Origin: an uncultured Aquincola sp.
GTDB taxonomy: Bacteria; Pseudomonadota; Gammaproteobacteria; Burkholderiales; Burkholderiaceae
Reading direction: 5' to 3'
Length of the DNA stretch: 64,000 bases
Assembly: GCA_937883885.1 (NCBI GenBank)
Contig: CAKZXL010000456.1
Span: 6,081-70,080, forward strand
Of the stretch, positions 25,845 to 33,621 are shown one piece after another. The notes below the pieces were generated by a model that was not told the origin of the DNA, searched no databases, and saw nothing but the letters and a program-made list of their open reading frames with translations. The position numbers were made by a program, and so were the translations under genes. The first letter of the stretch is position 1; each line of letters starts with the position of its first letter.

Positions 25845-26624
25845 ATGGACCTTGACATCCGAGGGCGCAAGGCCATCGTCTGCGCCTCGTCGCGCGGTCT
25901 TGGACTGGCCTGCGCCAAGGCGCTGGCAGCCGAAGGCTGCGAGGTGATCATCAATGGGCGCGACGCTGTCCGACTGGCCGGTGCCGCAGACGAGATCGAA
26001 CGTGCCACCGGCCGGCGGCCTGCCGTGGTGGTCGCCGACATCGATCGGCCGCACGGGCGGGAAGCCTTGCTGTCCGCCTGTGCTGAGCCCGACATCCTCG
26101 TCAACAACAATGCCGGGCCGCCGCCCGGCAACCCCGAAGCCTTCGACCGCACCGCCTGGCTCGCGGCCCTGGAAGCGAACATGCTGGCGCCCATTGCCTT
26201 GATCACGGCCGTGGTGCCGGGGATGCGGCGGCGTCGCTTCGGTCGCATCGTCAACATCACCTCAGCCGTCGTCAAATCACCGCGTCTGGGCATGAGCTTG
26301 TCGACCACGGCGCGCACCGGCCTCACGGCCTTCAGCAAAGGACTTCAGCGCGAGATCGTCGCCGACAACGTGACGATCAACAACCTGCTGCCGCAGCACA
26401 TCGACACCGGCAGGCAGATGGAGATGGCCAAGCGCATGGCCCGTGATCGCAGCATCAGCTTCGATGAGGCGCGCATCCTCCAGGCCCGGATGGTGCGTGC
26501 ACGTCGGTTGGGCAAGCCGGAAGAGCTCGGCGCTGCCTGCGCTTTTCTGTGCTCCTCGCAGGCTTCGTTCATATCGGGCCAGAACCTGCAGATCGACGGC
26601 GGCTCCTACGACGGCCTCCTCTGA
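25845..26624 (+). CDS. atypical SDR-fold protein (Tyr and Lys replaced)
   Basis: A 259-residue SDR-fold protein starting MDLDIRGRKAIVCASSRGLG, with NNNAGPPPG in the NNAG position and a normal C-terminal GQNLQIDGGSYDGLL. In the active site the Ser is present (NITSAVV) but the Tyr-x3-Lys is Ser-x3-Arg (SLSTTAR), so the classical proton relay is absent. A subgroup of 3-oxoacyl-reductase-like SDRs shares this change. It is translated 5 bp after the TetR stop. It may be a non-redox SDR or use another mechanism. Confidence 0.88.
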   Translation: MDLDIRGRKAIVCASSRGLGLACAKALAAEGCEVIINGRDAVRLAGAADEIERATGRRPAVVVADIDRPHGREALLSACAEPDILVNNNAGPPPGNPEAFDRTAWLAALEANMLAPIALITAVVPGMRRRRFGRIVNITSAVVKSPRLGMSLSTTARTGLTAFSKGLQREIVADNVTINNLLPQHIDTGRQMEMAKRMARDRSISFDEARILQARMVRARRLGKPEELGAACAFLCSSQASFISGQNLQIDGGSYDGLL

Positions 26625-26653
26625 CGCCAGCCGGAACTGGTCCGGCGGCGTCA

Positions 26654-27079
26654 TCAAGGGCGCGGCGTTCCGTCCTTCAGTTCCGTAGGCACGCGTTCGG
26701 TGGCATCGAAGTCGATCTCCACTTCGACGCCATTCGGGTCTTCGAGGAACACTTGCCACGTACCCCATGGACGGGGAAGACGTAGCAAGCGGTAGCCGAT
26801 GCGTTCTCGCTGCAGGATCTGCAGCAACCCGGCGATGTTGTGGCCGCGAAAGGCCATGTGGTCCAGCGCCCCGCGCCGAGGCGTCGGCATCGCCAGGACC
26901 TCCACCACATGCAGCACGGGGTGTCCACCGGCATAGAGCCATGCGCCGCGGATGCCGAAGTCTGGCCGCTCACCTGCCACCAGGCCGAGATGCTCGTAGA
27001 AGGCGAGCGTCGCATCGATGCGGTCGGTGACCACCGTGAAGTGGTCCATGCGTTGGATGGTTTGCGTCGACATGTCCAT
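26654..27079 (-). CDS. VOC (glyoxalase/dioxygenase fold) protein
   Basis: A 141-residue single VOC domain pair: MDHFTVVTDRIDATLAFYEHLGL at the start and a matching second half with LDHMAFRGHNIAGLL and FLEDPNGVEVEIDF. Candidate metal ligands are the His in MDHF, the His in LDHM and the Glu in VEIDF. Such proteins include glyoxalases, epimerases and small ring-cleavage enzymes, so the function is open. It is the only leftward gene here and shares a divergent 143-bp promoter region with the amidohydrolase at 27223. Confidence 0.85.
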   Translation of the reverse strand: MDMSTQTIQRMDHFTVVTDRIDATLAFYEHLGLVAGERPDFGIRGAWLYAGGHPVLHVVEVLAMPTPRRGALDHMAFRGHNIAGLLQILQRERIGYRLLRLPRPWGTWQVFLEDPNGVEVEIDFDATERVPTELKDGTPRP

Positions 27080-27146
27080 GTGCCGGCCCGCGGCGGCGCC
27101 ACGCGTCGCCCCGTCATCGAGGCCGATCTAATCGTAAACCATTAAT

Positions 27147-27171
27147 TGAACACATTTGAAGAGAGTGACTA
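27147..27171. promoter_or_regulatory. imperfect copy of the 25-bp cluster element
   Basis: TGAACA-N13-TGACTA, 10 of 12 positions matching, between the VOC gene (start 27079) and the amidohydrolase operon (start 27223). The left half is part of a TTGAA direct repeat with a 10-bp period (27146 and 27156). Confidence 0.5.
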
Positions 27172-27222
27172 GTTTTGGCATGATGCGGCATCGACCATTC
27201 CCCGATCCACGAGGCAATCCCC

Positions 27223-28308
27223 ATGCTGATCGACCTGCACGCGCATGCTCCGCATCCCAACTACTACAACCAGCACCCGCACTGGGGCCCGTTTTTTGAG
27301 CGGCACGCCGATGGCGACGTGAAGCTGCGCGTGGGTGAGTGGATCCTTACGCTGGGCTCTCCGGAGCGCAAGGCGGCGGTGCGTGCCGGCACGCTGAAGA
27401 TCGAGGACTACCTGGCGCGTTGGGCCGACCCGAAGACGCGACTGGCCGGTATGGATGCGGCGGGGCAGAACGCGCAGGTCGTGTCTGTGCCGTCGCACTG
27501 CTACATGTACTGGGCGGAGCCCGAGTTCGGCGTGCCTTTCGCGCAGAAGGTGAACGACACGCTGGCCGAGTATTGTTCGGCCGCGCCGAATCGGCTGATG
27601 GCATGGGCACACGCGCCCTTGAACGTGCCCGTCGAAGCGGCCAAGGAGATCCGACGTGCCTGCACCACGCTCGGCGCCAAGGGGCTGGTGGCGGGCGGTG
27701 CCAACTTCGGCGGTCTGGAGTTCGACTCGCCGGAGATGGACCCGGTGTGGGAAGCCCTGTGCGACGTCGATCTGCCGATGTTCGTGCATGGCTACAACCA
27801 ATCGGTCACCTGGGGGAAGCAGGCCAACACCGACCGTTACGAAACCACCGCCATCGTCGGCATGAACTACGACGAAACACGCTGCTTCTGGTACCTGGTC
27901 AACGGCGGCGTGTTCGACCGCTTCCCGAACTTGAAGGTCTACATCACGCACGGCGGCGGCTTCGTGCCTTACCAGCTGGGTCGCTTGGCGCAGTGCAACC
28001 CCAACCTCGACACGCATCACAACAAGAAGCCGGTACTTGAGTACCTGAACAACTTCTGGTTCGATGTCGAACTTCATGAACTGCCGATGCGTCAGGCATT
28101 GATCGACATCGTGGGCGCCGATCGCATTCTCTACGGCAGCAATTTCGGTGGCAGCGACGCGGTGCGCCATGACCTGACGGATGGCCTGAAGATCTCCGAT
28201 GCCGACCTGCAGAAGATCCGCTGGCAGAACGCCTGCAAGCTGCTGCACATCGACCCCGCCAAGGTTGGCGAGCCGACGCCCAAGCCTGCGCAAGCCGTCG
28301 CGGCATGA
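27223..28308 (+). CDS. ACMSD-type amidohydrolase family protein (decarboxylase-like), copy 2
   Basis: A 361-residue paralogue of the protein at 16534-17541: DLHAHAPHP (HxH at residues 6-8), SVPSHCYMYW, WAHAPLN, GGANFGGLEF, FVHGYNQSVTWG, YITHGGG and YGSNFGGSDAVRHD. As in copy 1 the usual catalytic/metal Asp in GSDxP is Asn; a nearby Asp three residues on could substitute. GAGG lies upstream of the start. The stop overlaps the next FAH gene by ATGA, linking the two steps. It probably hydrolyses or decarboxylates a ring-cleavage product. First gene of a long rightward operon. Confidence 0.88.
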   Translation: MLIDLHAHAPHPNYYNQHPHWGPFFERHADGDVKLRVGEWILTLGSPERKAAVRAGTLKIEDYLARWADPKTRLAGMDAAGQNAQVVSVPSHCYMYWAEPEFGVPFAQKVNDTLAEYCSAAPNRLMAWAHAPLNVPVEAAKEIRRACTTLGAKGLVAGGANFGGLEFDSPEMDPVWEALCDVDLPMFVHGYNQSVTWGKQANTDRYETTAIVGMNYDETRCFWYLVNGGVFDRFPNLKVYITHGGGFVPYQLGRLAQCNPNLDTHHNKKPVLEYLNNFWFDVELHELPMRQALIDIVGADRILYGSNFGGSDAVRHDLTDGLKISDADLQKIRWQNACKLLHIDPAKVGEPTPKPAQAVAA

Positions 28309-29156
28309 AGATCGCCCGCTGCAGCGAAGCGGGCGGCCCGCCGTTCTGGGCCCTGGTCGACACCACGGCGCACACGGTGCAGGCCATCGTCGGCCCGTTC
28401 GACGAGTGGGCACCGCGGCTCACACGCGGCGAAGGGGTCGCGGCGCTCACGCTCACCGGCTCGGTTCGTCCGCTCGACGGCGTGCGCTTGCTGCCGCCGG
28501 TCGAACGCCACAAGCGGGTCGTGGTGGCCGGTGCCAACTACGCCAAGCACCTGGCGGGCGACTTCGGCATTCAGTCGCACAGCCAGCCTATCGCCTTCCT
28601 GAAGGCGCACGGCGCGTTGATCGGCGCGCACGACCCCATCCGCTACCCCCCGTTGACGGAGGAGCTTGATCACGAGGTCGAACTGGTGGTGGTGATCGGT
28701 TCGTCCCATGTCGACCGCAACGACCCGCTGTTGAGCGTGCTGGGCTACACCGTCGGCAACGACGTGAGCGCGCGCGACCTGCAGCGCAGCGGCCCGCCGG
28801 GCGTTGGCATGGACCTGTTCGCTGCCAAAAGCCAGGACCGCACGACCGGCCTCGGCCCCTGGATCGTCACGCGCGACGAGTTCGGCCCGGCCAGCCCGAG
28901 GCTGCGCCTGACGCTGGCCGTCAACGGCGATCTGCGTCAGGACGGAAACACTGCCGAGATGACTTGGGACGTGGCTGAACTGGTGCGTTTCGTCGACGAG
29001 CGTTCTAGTTTTGAGTGTGGCGACGTGATGTTCACCGGCTCGCCTGCCGGCACTGCTCAAGGCAGCGGCCGCTTTCTCAAGCCGGGCGACGTGGTGGAGG
29101 CCACGGTCGAGGGCATCGGAACGCTGCGCAATGTGGTGGGCGACAAGGGTGGCTGA
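28305..29156 (+). CDS. FAH family hydrolase/isomerase, copy 2
   Basis: A 283-residue FAH-fold enzyme of the 2-hydroxyhepta-diene-dioate isomerase/hydratase-like subgroup. Motifs: VVVAGANYAKHLAG near residue 72, IAFLKAHGAL, LDHEVELVVVIG (acidic metal ligands), YTVGNDVSARDLQ, KSQDRTTGLGPWIVTRDE, GDVMFTGSPAGTAQGSGRFLKPGD. All ligand positions look intact. It is coupled to the amidohydrolase through ATGA (28305-28308). It repeats the amidohydrolase/FAH pairing seen at 16534/18351. Confidence 0.92.
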   Translation: MKIARCSEAGGPPFWALVDTTAHTVQAIVGPFDEWAPRLTRGEGVAALTLTGSVRPLDGVRLLPPVERHKRVVVAGANYAKHLAGDFGIQSHSQPIAFLKAHGALIGAHDPIRYPPLTEELDHEVELVVVIGSSHVDRNDPLLSVLGYTVGNDVSARDLQRSGPPGVGMDLFAAKSQDRTTGLGPWIVTRDEFGPASPRLRLTLAVNGDLRQDGNTAEMTWDVAELVRFVDERSSFECGDVMFTGSPAGTAQGSGRFLKPGDVVEATVEGIGTLRNVVGDKGG

Positions 29157-29206
29157 CATGCGTCACACCCCGCTGAACGATTCGAAACAACTGGGAGGAG
29201 AGCCGC

Positions 29207-30115
29207 ATGCAATTGGCACGTGAGCACGAAAAGATCGTCGTCGTGGGCGCCGGTCTGATGGGAACGGGCATCGCCCACGCATTCGCGAGCTCGGGCTTCC
29301 CGACCGTGCTGGTTGACAACCGGACGGAGGCCCTGGAGGGTTCGCGTGCCCAGATCGCCAAGATCCTCGACGATGGTGTGCGGCTGGGCAAGGTGGAGGC
29401 CTCCGTGGCCGACGCCTCGAAGGCACGCCTGGCCATCGACGGCGACCTGGCCCGGGCAGCGCGCGACGGCACGCTGCTGATCGAAACCGTGTCGGAGAAG
29501 CTGGACATCAAGCGCGCAGTCCTGTCCACCGCGCAGCCTGTGCTGGCTGAAGGTGCGCTCATGGCGACCAACACCTCGGCGCTCAGCGTCACCGAGATCG
29601 CTACCGCCGTGCCGCATCCCGAGCGGGTGATCGGCATGCACTTCTTCAACCCGGTGCACAAGATGAAGCTGGTCGAGTTGGTGCTGGGCCTGGCCACCAG
29701 CAGCGAGACCACAGCGCGCGCACGCGCGTATTCCGACGCCATCGGAAAGACCTCGATCATCGTCAACGAGTCCCCGGGGCTCACCACCAGCCGCATGTCA
29801 GCGCTCGCCGGCAATGAGGCAATGTGGATGCTGCAGGAGGGCACGGCCAGCGCGGAAGACATCGACACGGCGTTGCGCATGGGCTTCAACCATCCAATGG
29901 GTCCGCTGGAACTGGGCGACCTCACGGGCTGGGACACGCGCCTGGCTGTGCTGAAGTACCTGCACTCGACCCTGGGCGACAAGTTCCGGCCTTGCCCGTT
30001 GATCATCAAGATGGTGGCGGCCGGCCGCCTCGGCCGCAAGACTGGTCACGGCGTCTACCGTTATGAAAATGGGCAGCGCGTGCCGGGCTCCGGCCTCAAG
30101 GCCAGCATGTTCTGA
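29207..30115 (+). CDS. 3-hydroxyacyl-CoA dehydrogenase
   Basis: A 302-residue single-function HADH. NAD-binding GAGLMGTGIA at residues 14-23, the catalytic region IGMHFFNPVHKMKLVE near residue 140 with His and the following Glu, and NESPGLTTSRM near residue 185; the C-terminal domain contains GFNHPMGPLELGDLTG. It oxidises a 3-hydroxyacyl-CoA to the 3-oxo form in beta-oxidation. A strong GGGAGGAG precedes the ATG. It is followed 11 bp later by a thiolase, giving the last two steps of a beta-oxidation cycle in tandem. Confidence 0.94.
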   Translation: MQLAREHEKIVVVGAGLMGTGIAHAFASSGFPTVLVDNRTEALEGSRAQIAKILDDGVRLGKVEASVADASKARLAIDGDLARAARDGTLLIETVSEKLDIKRAVLSTAQPVLAEGALMATNTSALSVTEIATAVPHPERVIGMHFFNPVHKMKLVELVLGLATSSETTARARAYSDAIGKTSIIVNESPGLTTSRMSALAGNEAMWMLQEGTASAEDIDTALRMGFNHPMGPLELGDLTGWDTRLAVLKYLHSTLGDKFRPCPLIIKMVAAGRLGRKTGHGVYRYENGQRVPGSGLKASMF

Positions 30116-30126
30116 GGTGAGCAGGC

Positions 30127-31299
30127 ATGAGTGATGTCGTCATTGTCGAGGCCGTTCGAACACCGATCGGCAAGTTCCGCGGCAGCCTGGCCGGCGTGCG
30201 CGCCGACCACCTCGGCGCGCACGTACTGAATGAACTGCTGCAGCGCGCCGGGCTGAGCGCCGAGGTGGTCGACGACGTGATCTTCGGCTGCGTGACGCAG
30301 ATCGGTGAACAGTCGGCGAACATTGCGCGCACTGCGCTGCTCGGAGCTGGGTGGCCCGAAACGGTGCCGGGCCTCACGATCGACCGCAAGTGCGGCTCGG
30401 GTGAGGCGGCAGTGCATGTGGCGGCCGGTCTCATCAGCGCGGGGGCTGTACAGGTCGTGGTGGCCGGTGGCGCTGAGAACATGAGCCGTGTGCCTATGGG
30501 CAGCAACCGCGACCTGCACGGCGATGCTTTCGGCTGGCTGGCGGCTGAACGCTTCGAACTCACCAGCCAGGGAGAGGCGGCAGAGCGCGTGGCCGAGCTT
30601 TGGGGCTTCACGCGCGCCCAGCTCGACGCCTTTGCGGTGGAGAGCCATCGGCGTGCGGCCGCAGCGGCCGAGGCTGGCTTTTTCCGCCGCGAGATCGCGG
30701 CCGTGCCGGTCGGCAGCCTGCGCGAGAAATCCATCGAAGGCGAAGCCTCGGTGTTCACTGCCGACGAGACCATCCGGCCTGGGACCCATGCCGACAAGCT
30801 GGCGACTTTGAAGAGCAGTTTTCGACCTGCGGGTTTGATGACGGCCGGCAATTCGTCGCAGATTTCCGACGGTGCGGCCGTGCTGCTGCTGATGTCCGCC
30901 GAGGCGGCGCAGCGTCTTGGCGTCAAGCCGCGGGCTCGCATCAAGGCATTCACGACGGTGGGATCCGACCCCACACTGATGCTCACCGGCCCTATCGAGG
31001 CTACGCGACGCGTGCTTGCGCAAGCCGGGCTCGTGCCTTCGGACATCGACCTCTTCGAGGTGAACGAGGCCTTCGCGCCGGTGCCGCTGGCGTGGATGTA
31101 CGAGCTGGGCGTGCCGCACGACAAGCTCAATGTCAACGGAGGCGCCATCGCGCTGGGGCATCCGCTGGGTGCCAGCGGCGCACGCATCATGACGTCGCTG
31201 CTGCACGAGTTGGAACGTCGCGGTGCGCGTTATGGCGTTCAAGCCATCTGCTGTGCAGGTGGCCTGGGCACGGCAACGCTGATCGAACGCCTGGGCTGA
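30127..31299 (+). CDS. acetyl-CoA acetyltransferase/3-ketoacyl-CoA thiolase
   Basis: A 390-residue true thiolase. Nucleophile Cys89 in TIDRKCGSGEAA, NEAFAPVPL near residue 316, catalytic His345 in GGAIALGHPLGASG and Cys375/376 in ICCAGGLGTA. It cleaves 3-oxoacyl-CoA to a shortened acyl-CoA and acetyl- or propionyl-CoA. It contrasts with the Cys-less thiolase-fold protein at 14924. Co-transcribed with the upstream HADH. Confidence 0.95.
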   Translation: MSDVVIVEAVRTPIGKFRGSLAGVRADHLGAHVLNELLQRAGLSAEVVDDVIFGCVTQIGEQSANIARTALLGAGWPETVPGLTIDRKCGSGEAAVHVAAGLISAGAVQVVVAGGAENMSRVPMGSNRDLHGDAFGWLAAERFELTSQGEAAERVAELWGFTRAQLDAFAVESHRRAAAAAEAGFFRREIAAVPVGSLREKSIEGEASVFTADETIRPGTHADKLATLKSSFRPAGLMTAGNSSQISDGAAVLLLMSAEAAQRLGVKPRARIKAFTTVGSDPTLMLTGPIEATRRVLAQAGLVPSDIDLFEVNEAFAPVPLAWMYELGVPHDKLNVNGGAIALGHPLGASGARIMTSLLHELERRGARYGVQAICCAGGLGTATLIERLG

Positions 31300-31307
31300 C
31301 GTCGGAC

Positions 31308-31826
31308 ATGCCGCGCCTGCCGCTTCTACCGCTGGCTGAGTTCCCCGGTCCACTGCGCGATGCCCTGGCACGCGGACGTGCCAGCGGCATGCTCAGCACC
31401 TGCGTGCCGGTGCAGATCTGGGCGCACCGGCCGCAGGTGGCGCTGGCCTGGCTGGCCACGCTGGAAGCGCTGCATGAGCACAGCCTGCTCGATGCGAGGC
31501 TGCGCGAACTGGTGCGGTTGCGCATCGCATCGATCACCAGCTGCCAAGCGTGTCAGCTGGCGCGCAAGACCGACACCGTCACCGACGAAGATCTGAGCTG
31601 CCTGTCGACCGATCACGCGCGTTTCAGCGCGTCGGAGCAGGCGGCACTGCGCTACGCGGCGCTGTTCGCCGCCGACCCCATGGCCATCGACGACGCCGTG
31701 TTCGAGTCCCTCAAGCAGGTCTTCACGGTGCCGGAGATCGTTGAACTCAATCTGTACTGCGCCTTGATGCTGGCTGGTGGCCGCATGACCTTGGTGCAGC
31801 AGGCTTATGCAGAGGACGCCACGTGA
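31308..31826 (+). CDS. carboxymuconolactone decarboxylase/AhpD-like protein
   Basis: A 172-residue CMD-superfamily protein with the redox-type CxxC in SITSCQACQLARKT near residue 80, matching AhpD-like alkylhydroperoxidase members rather than true decarboxylases. The helices and LNLYCALMLAGGRM end fit the fold. It lies 8 bp after the thiolase and its stop overlaps the GTG start of a glutathione peroxidase, suggesting a small peroxide-defence pair inside the operon, perhaps against by-products of oxygenases. Confidence 0.88.
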   Translation: MPRLPLLPLAEFPGPLRDALARGRASGMLSTCVPVQIWAHRPQVALAWLATLEALHEHSLLDARLRELVRLRIASITSCQACQLARKTDTVTDEDLSCLSTDHARFSASEQAALRYAALFAADPMAIDDAVFESLKQVFTVPEIVELNLYCALMLAGGRMTLVQQAYAEDAT

Positions 31827-32371
31827 GCACACCCTTGTACGACATCCCGCTCGAACGCCTGGACGGCACCGCAACAGCGCTCGCTGACTACCGCGGCCAG
31901 GTGCTTTTGATCGTCAATCTGGCGTCCAAATGCGGCCTGACGCCGCAGTACGCTGGTCTGCAGGCGCTGTTCGAGCGCTTTCAGCCGCGCGGCCTGCAGG
32001 TCCTCGGCTTCCCCTGCAACGACTTCGGTGCTCAGGAGCCCGGCTCGTCCGAGGAGATCGGAGCCTTCTGCACGACCCACTACGACGTTCGCTTCCCGAT
32101 GTTCGCCAAGCTTCGCATCAACAGCAAGCCGCGCCACCCGTTGTACGCCGAGCTGATCGCCGCGCAGCCGGTGGCACGCGAGTCGGGCAGTGACCAGTTG
32201 CGCCAGACGCTGGCCAAGCATGGCCTGCTGCCCCAGCACGAAGGCGATGTGACCTGGAACTTCGAGAAGTTCCTTGTCGGCCGCGATGGCCGCGTGCTTG
32301 ATCGTTTCGCGCCCGACACCGCACCGGACGATCCGGCGCTGGTCTCGGCCATCGAGGCCGCGCTCGGCTAA
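31823..32371 (+). CDS. glutathione peroxidase-like thiol peroxidase
   Basis: A 182-residue GPx-family protein starting at GTG 31823 (GTGA overlap with the upstream stop). Catalytic Cys37 in NLASKCGLTPQYAGL, the resolving region GFPCNDFGAQEPG with conserved Gln, and WNFEKFLVGRDG with Trp complete the tetrad. It is a Cys-type rather than Sec-type enzyme and probably uses thioredoxin. It lies at the end of the HADH-thiolase-CMD unit; a gap of 332 bp follows. Confidence 0.92.
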   Translation: MSTPLYDIPLERLDGTATALADYRGQVLLIVNLASKCGLTPQYAGLQALFERFQPRGLQVLGFPCNDFGAQEPGSSEEIGAFCTTHYDVRFPMFAKLRINSKPRHPLYAELIAAQPVARESGSDQLRQTLAKHGLLPQHEGDVTWNFEKFLVGRDGRVLDRFAPDTAPDDPALVSAIEAALG

Positions 32372-32433
32372 GCGGCCGCGCTGCTCCCTGCAACGCAGCG
32401 GCCTCGGTTCCCAGGGACCGGCCACAAGACACG

Positions 32434-32680
32434 ATGCCCATCGCTCCTGCTGAACCCGATGCGCTGCACGGCCTCGTCGTTGTGGAGCTCGCCACCGGCC
32501 CGGCCGGCCCAGGCGAAGCGCACTACCTGCATGGCGACCTCCGCAACCCCAGGGGGTTGAACGTGCCTTCGCAACCGCGGCCGAGCGGATCGCCGATGCC
32601 GACGGGTACCGGTTGTTCGACCTCAACGCCCGCGGCTGGCTGCACATCAGGGTCGATGGTGGCCTGATGATTCCGTGATT
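32434..32680 (+). pseudogene. possible remnant of a CaiB/BaiF-like CoA-transferase and non-coding DNA
   Basis: The 332-bp gap 32372-32703 holds no intact gene. A frame from 32434 reads HGLVVVELATGPAGPG, which resembles the N-terminal signature of CaiB/BaiF CoA transferases, but it loses coding character within about 40 codons. A second frame further on reads YRLFDLNARGWLHIRVDGG to a stop at 32679 without a start. This suggests decayed coding DNA, but the match is short and the call is tentative. Confidence 0.3.
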
Positions 32681-32703
32681 CCAGTCGCGGAGGAAGACCC
32701 AGG

Positions 32704-33621
32704 ATGCGACTCACCCGAACACAAACCTTGGCGCTGGCGCTGCTCACGCTCTTCTGGGGTGCGAACTGGCCCGTGATGAAGCTTGCCGTCGACCATTTCC
32801 CGCCGATGAGCTTTCGTGCGCTGTCCATGCTGCTCGGCCTGCCGTGCCTGGCCATCGGTCTGCTGTGGTGCCGCGTGCCGTTTGCGCTCCCGCGGCGCTT
32901 CTGGGTGTCAGTGGCGGGCCTGGCGCTGACCAACATGGTGGTGTGGCATGTGGCGCTGATGCTGGCGCTGCCCCACCTGAGCTCAGGTCGCGCGGCGATA
33001 CTGGGCTACACCATGCCGGTCTTCTCCGCCCTCTGGGGGCTGATGCTCTACGGTCAGCGTTTCGACGGGCGGCAACTCTTCGGGGTGGCATCGGCCGGCC
33101 TGGGTGTCCTGCTGCTGCTGTGGCACGAGTTCTCCCGCTTGAGCGGCGCGCCTGTCGCTGCCGCCACCTTGCTGTCCGGCGCCGCCGTGTGGGCGCTCGG
33201 CACGCAGCAGCTTCGGCGAGCCGCCCTGCCAGTGCCCACCCTGACCATCGCTTTCTGGATGACCGCCATCACCACGGGTGTGGTCTGCATGCTGGCCGCG
33301 CTGACGGAATCTCAGCGCTGGGCCCCGCCTGACCGCACCACCTGGTCTGCCATCGCCTACAACGCCGTGCTGATCTTCGGCTTCTGCCATGCGGCCTGGT
33401 TCGCATTGGCGCGTGCGCTGCCACCGGTGGCCTCGAGCGTGAGCGTGAGCCTCATTCCGGTGCTGGGGCTGTTGTCGGGCGCATGGTGGCTGGGCGAAGA
33501 GCTCCATTGGCAGGACGGTGCGGCCATCCTGTCCATCGTCGCTGCAATCGTTGCGGTACTGTGGCCCGTGCAAACGAAAGTGTCTTGTGCCCCAGCTGCA
33601 GACTCGCGGCGAGTCGCCTGA
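32704..33621 (+). CDS. EamA/DMT-family transporter
   Basis: A 305-residue drug/metabolite transporter with about ten hydrophobic helices and two EamA repeats; LLTLFWGANWPVMKLAV opens the first and the second repeat ends with SLIPVLGLLSGAWWLGEELHW, the usual GE(x) position. It is likely an exporter in the inner membrane. CCAGG lies before the ATG. Its tail overlaps the start region of the following MFS gene by about 35 bp. Confidence 0.9.
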   Translation: MRLTRTQTLALALLTLFWGANWPVMKLAVDHFPPMSFRALSMLLGLPCLAIGLLWCRVPFALPRRFWVSVAGLALTNMVVWHVALMLALPHLSSGRAAILGYTMPVFSALWGLMLYGQRFDGRQLFGVASAGLGVLLLLWHEFSRLSGAPVAAATLLSGAAVWALGTQQLRRAALPVPTLTIAFWMTAITTGVVCMLAALTESQRWAPPDRTTWSAIAYNAVLIFGFCHAAWFALARALPPVASSVSVSLIPVLGLLSGAWWLGEELHWQDGAAILSIVAAIVAVLWPVQTKVSCAPAADSRRVA

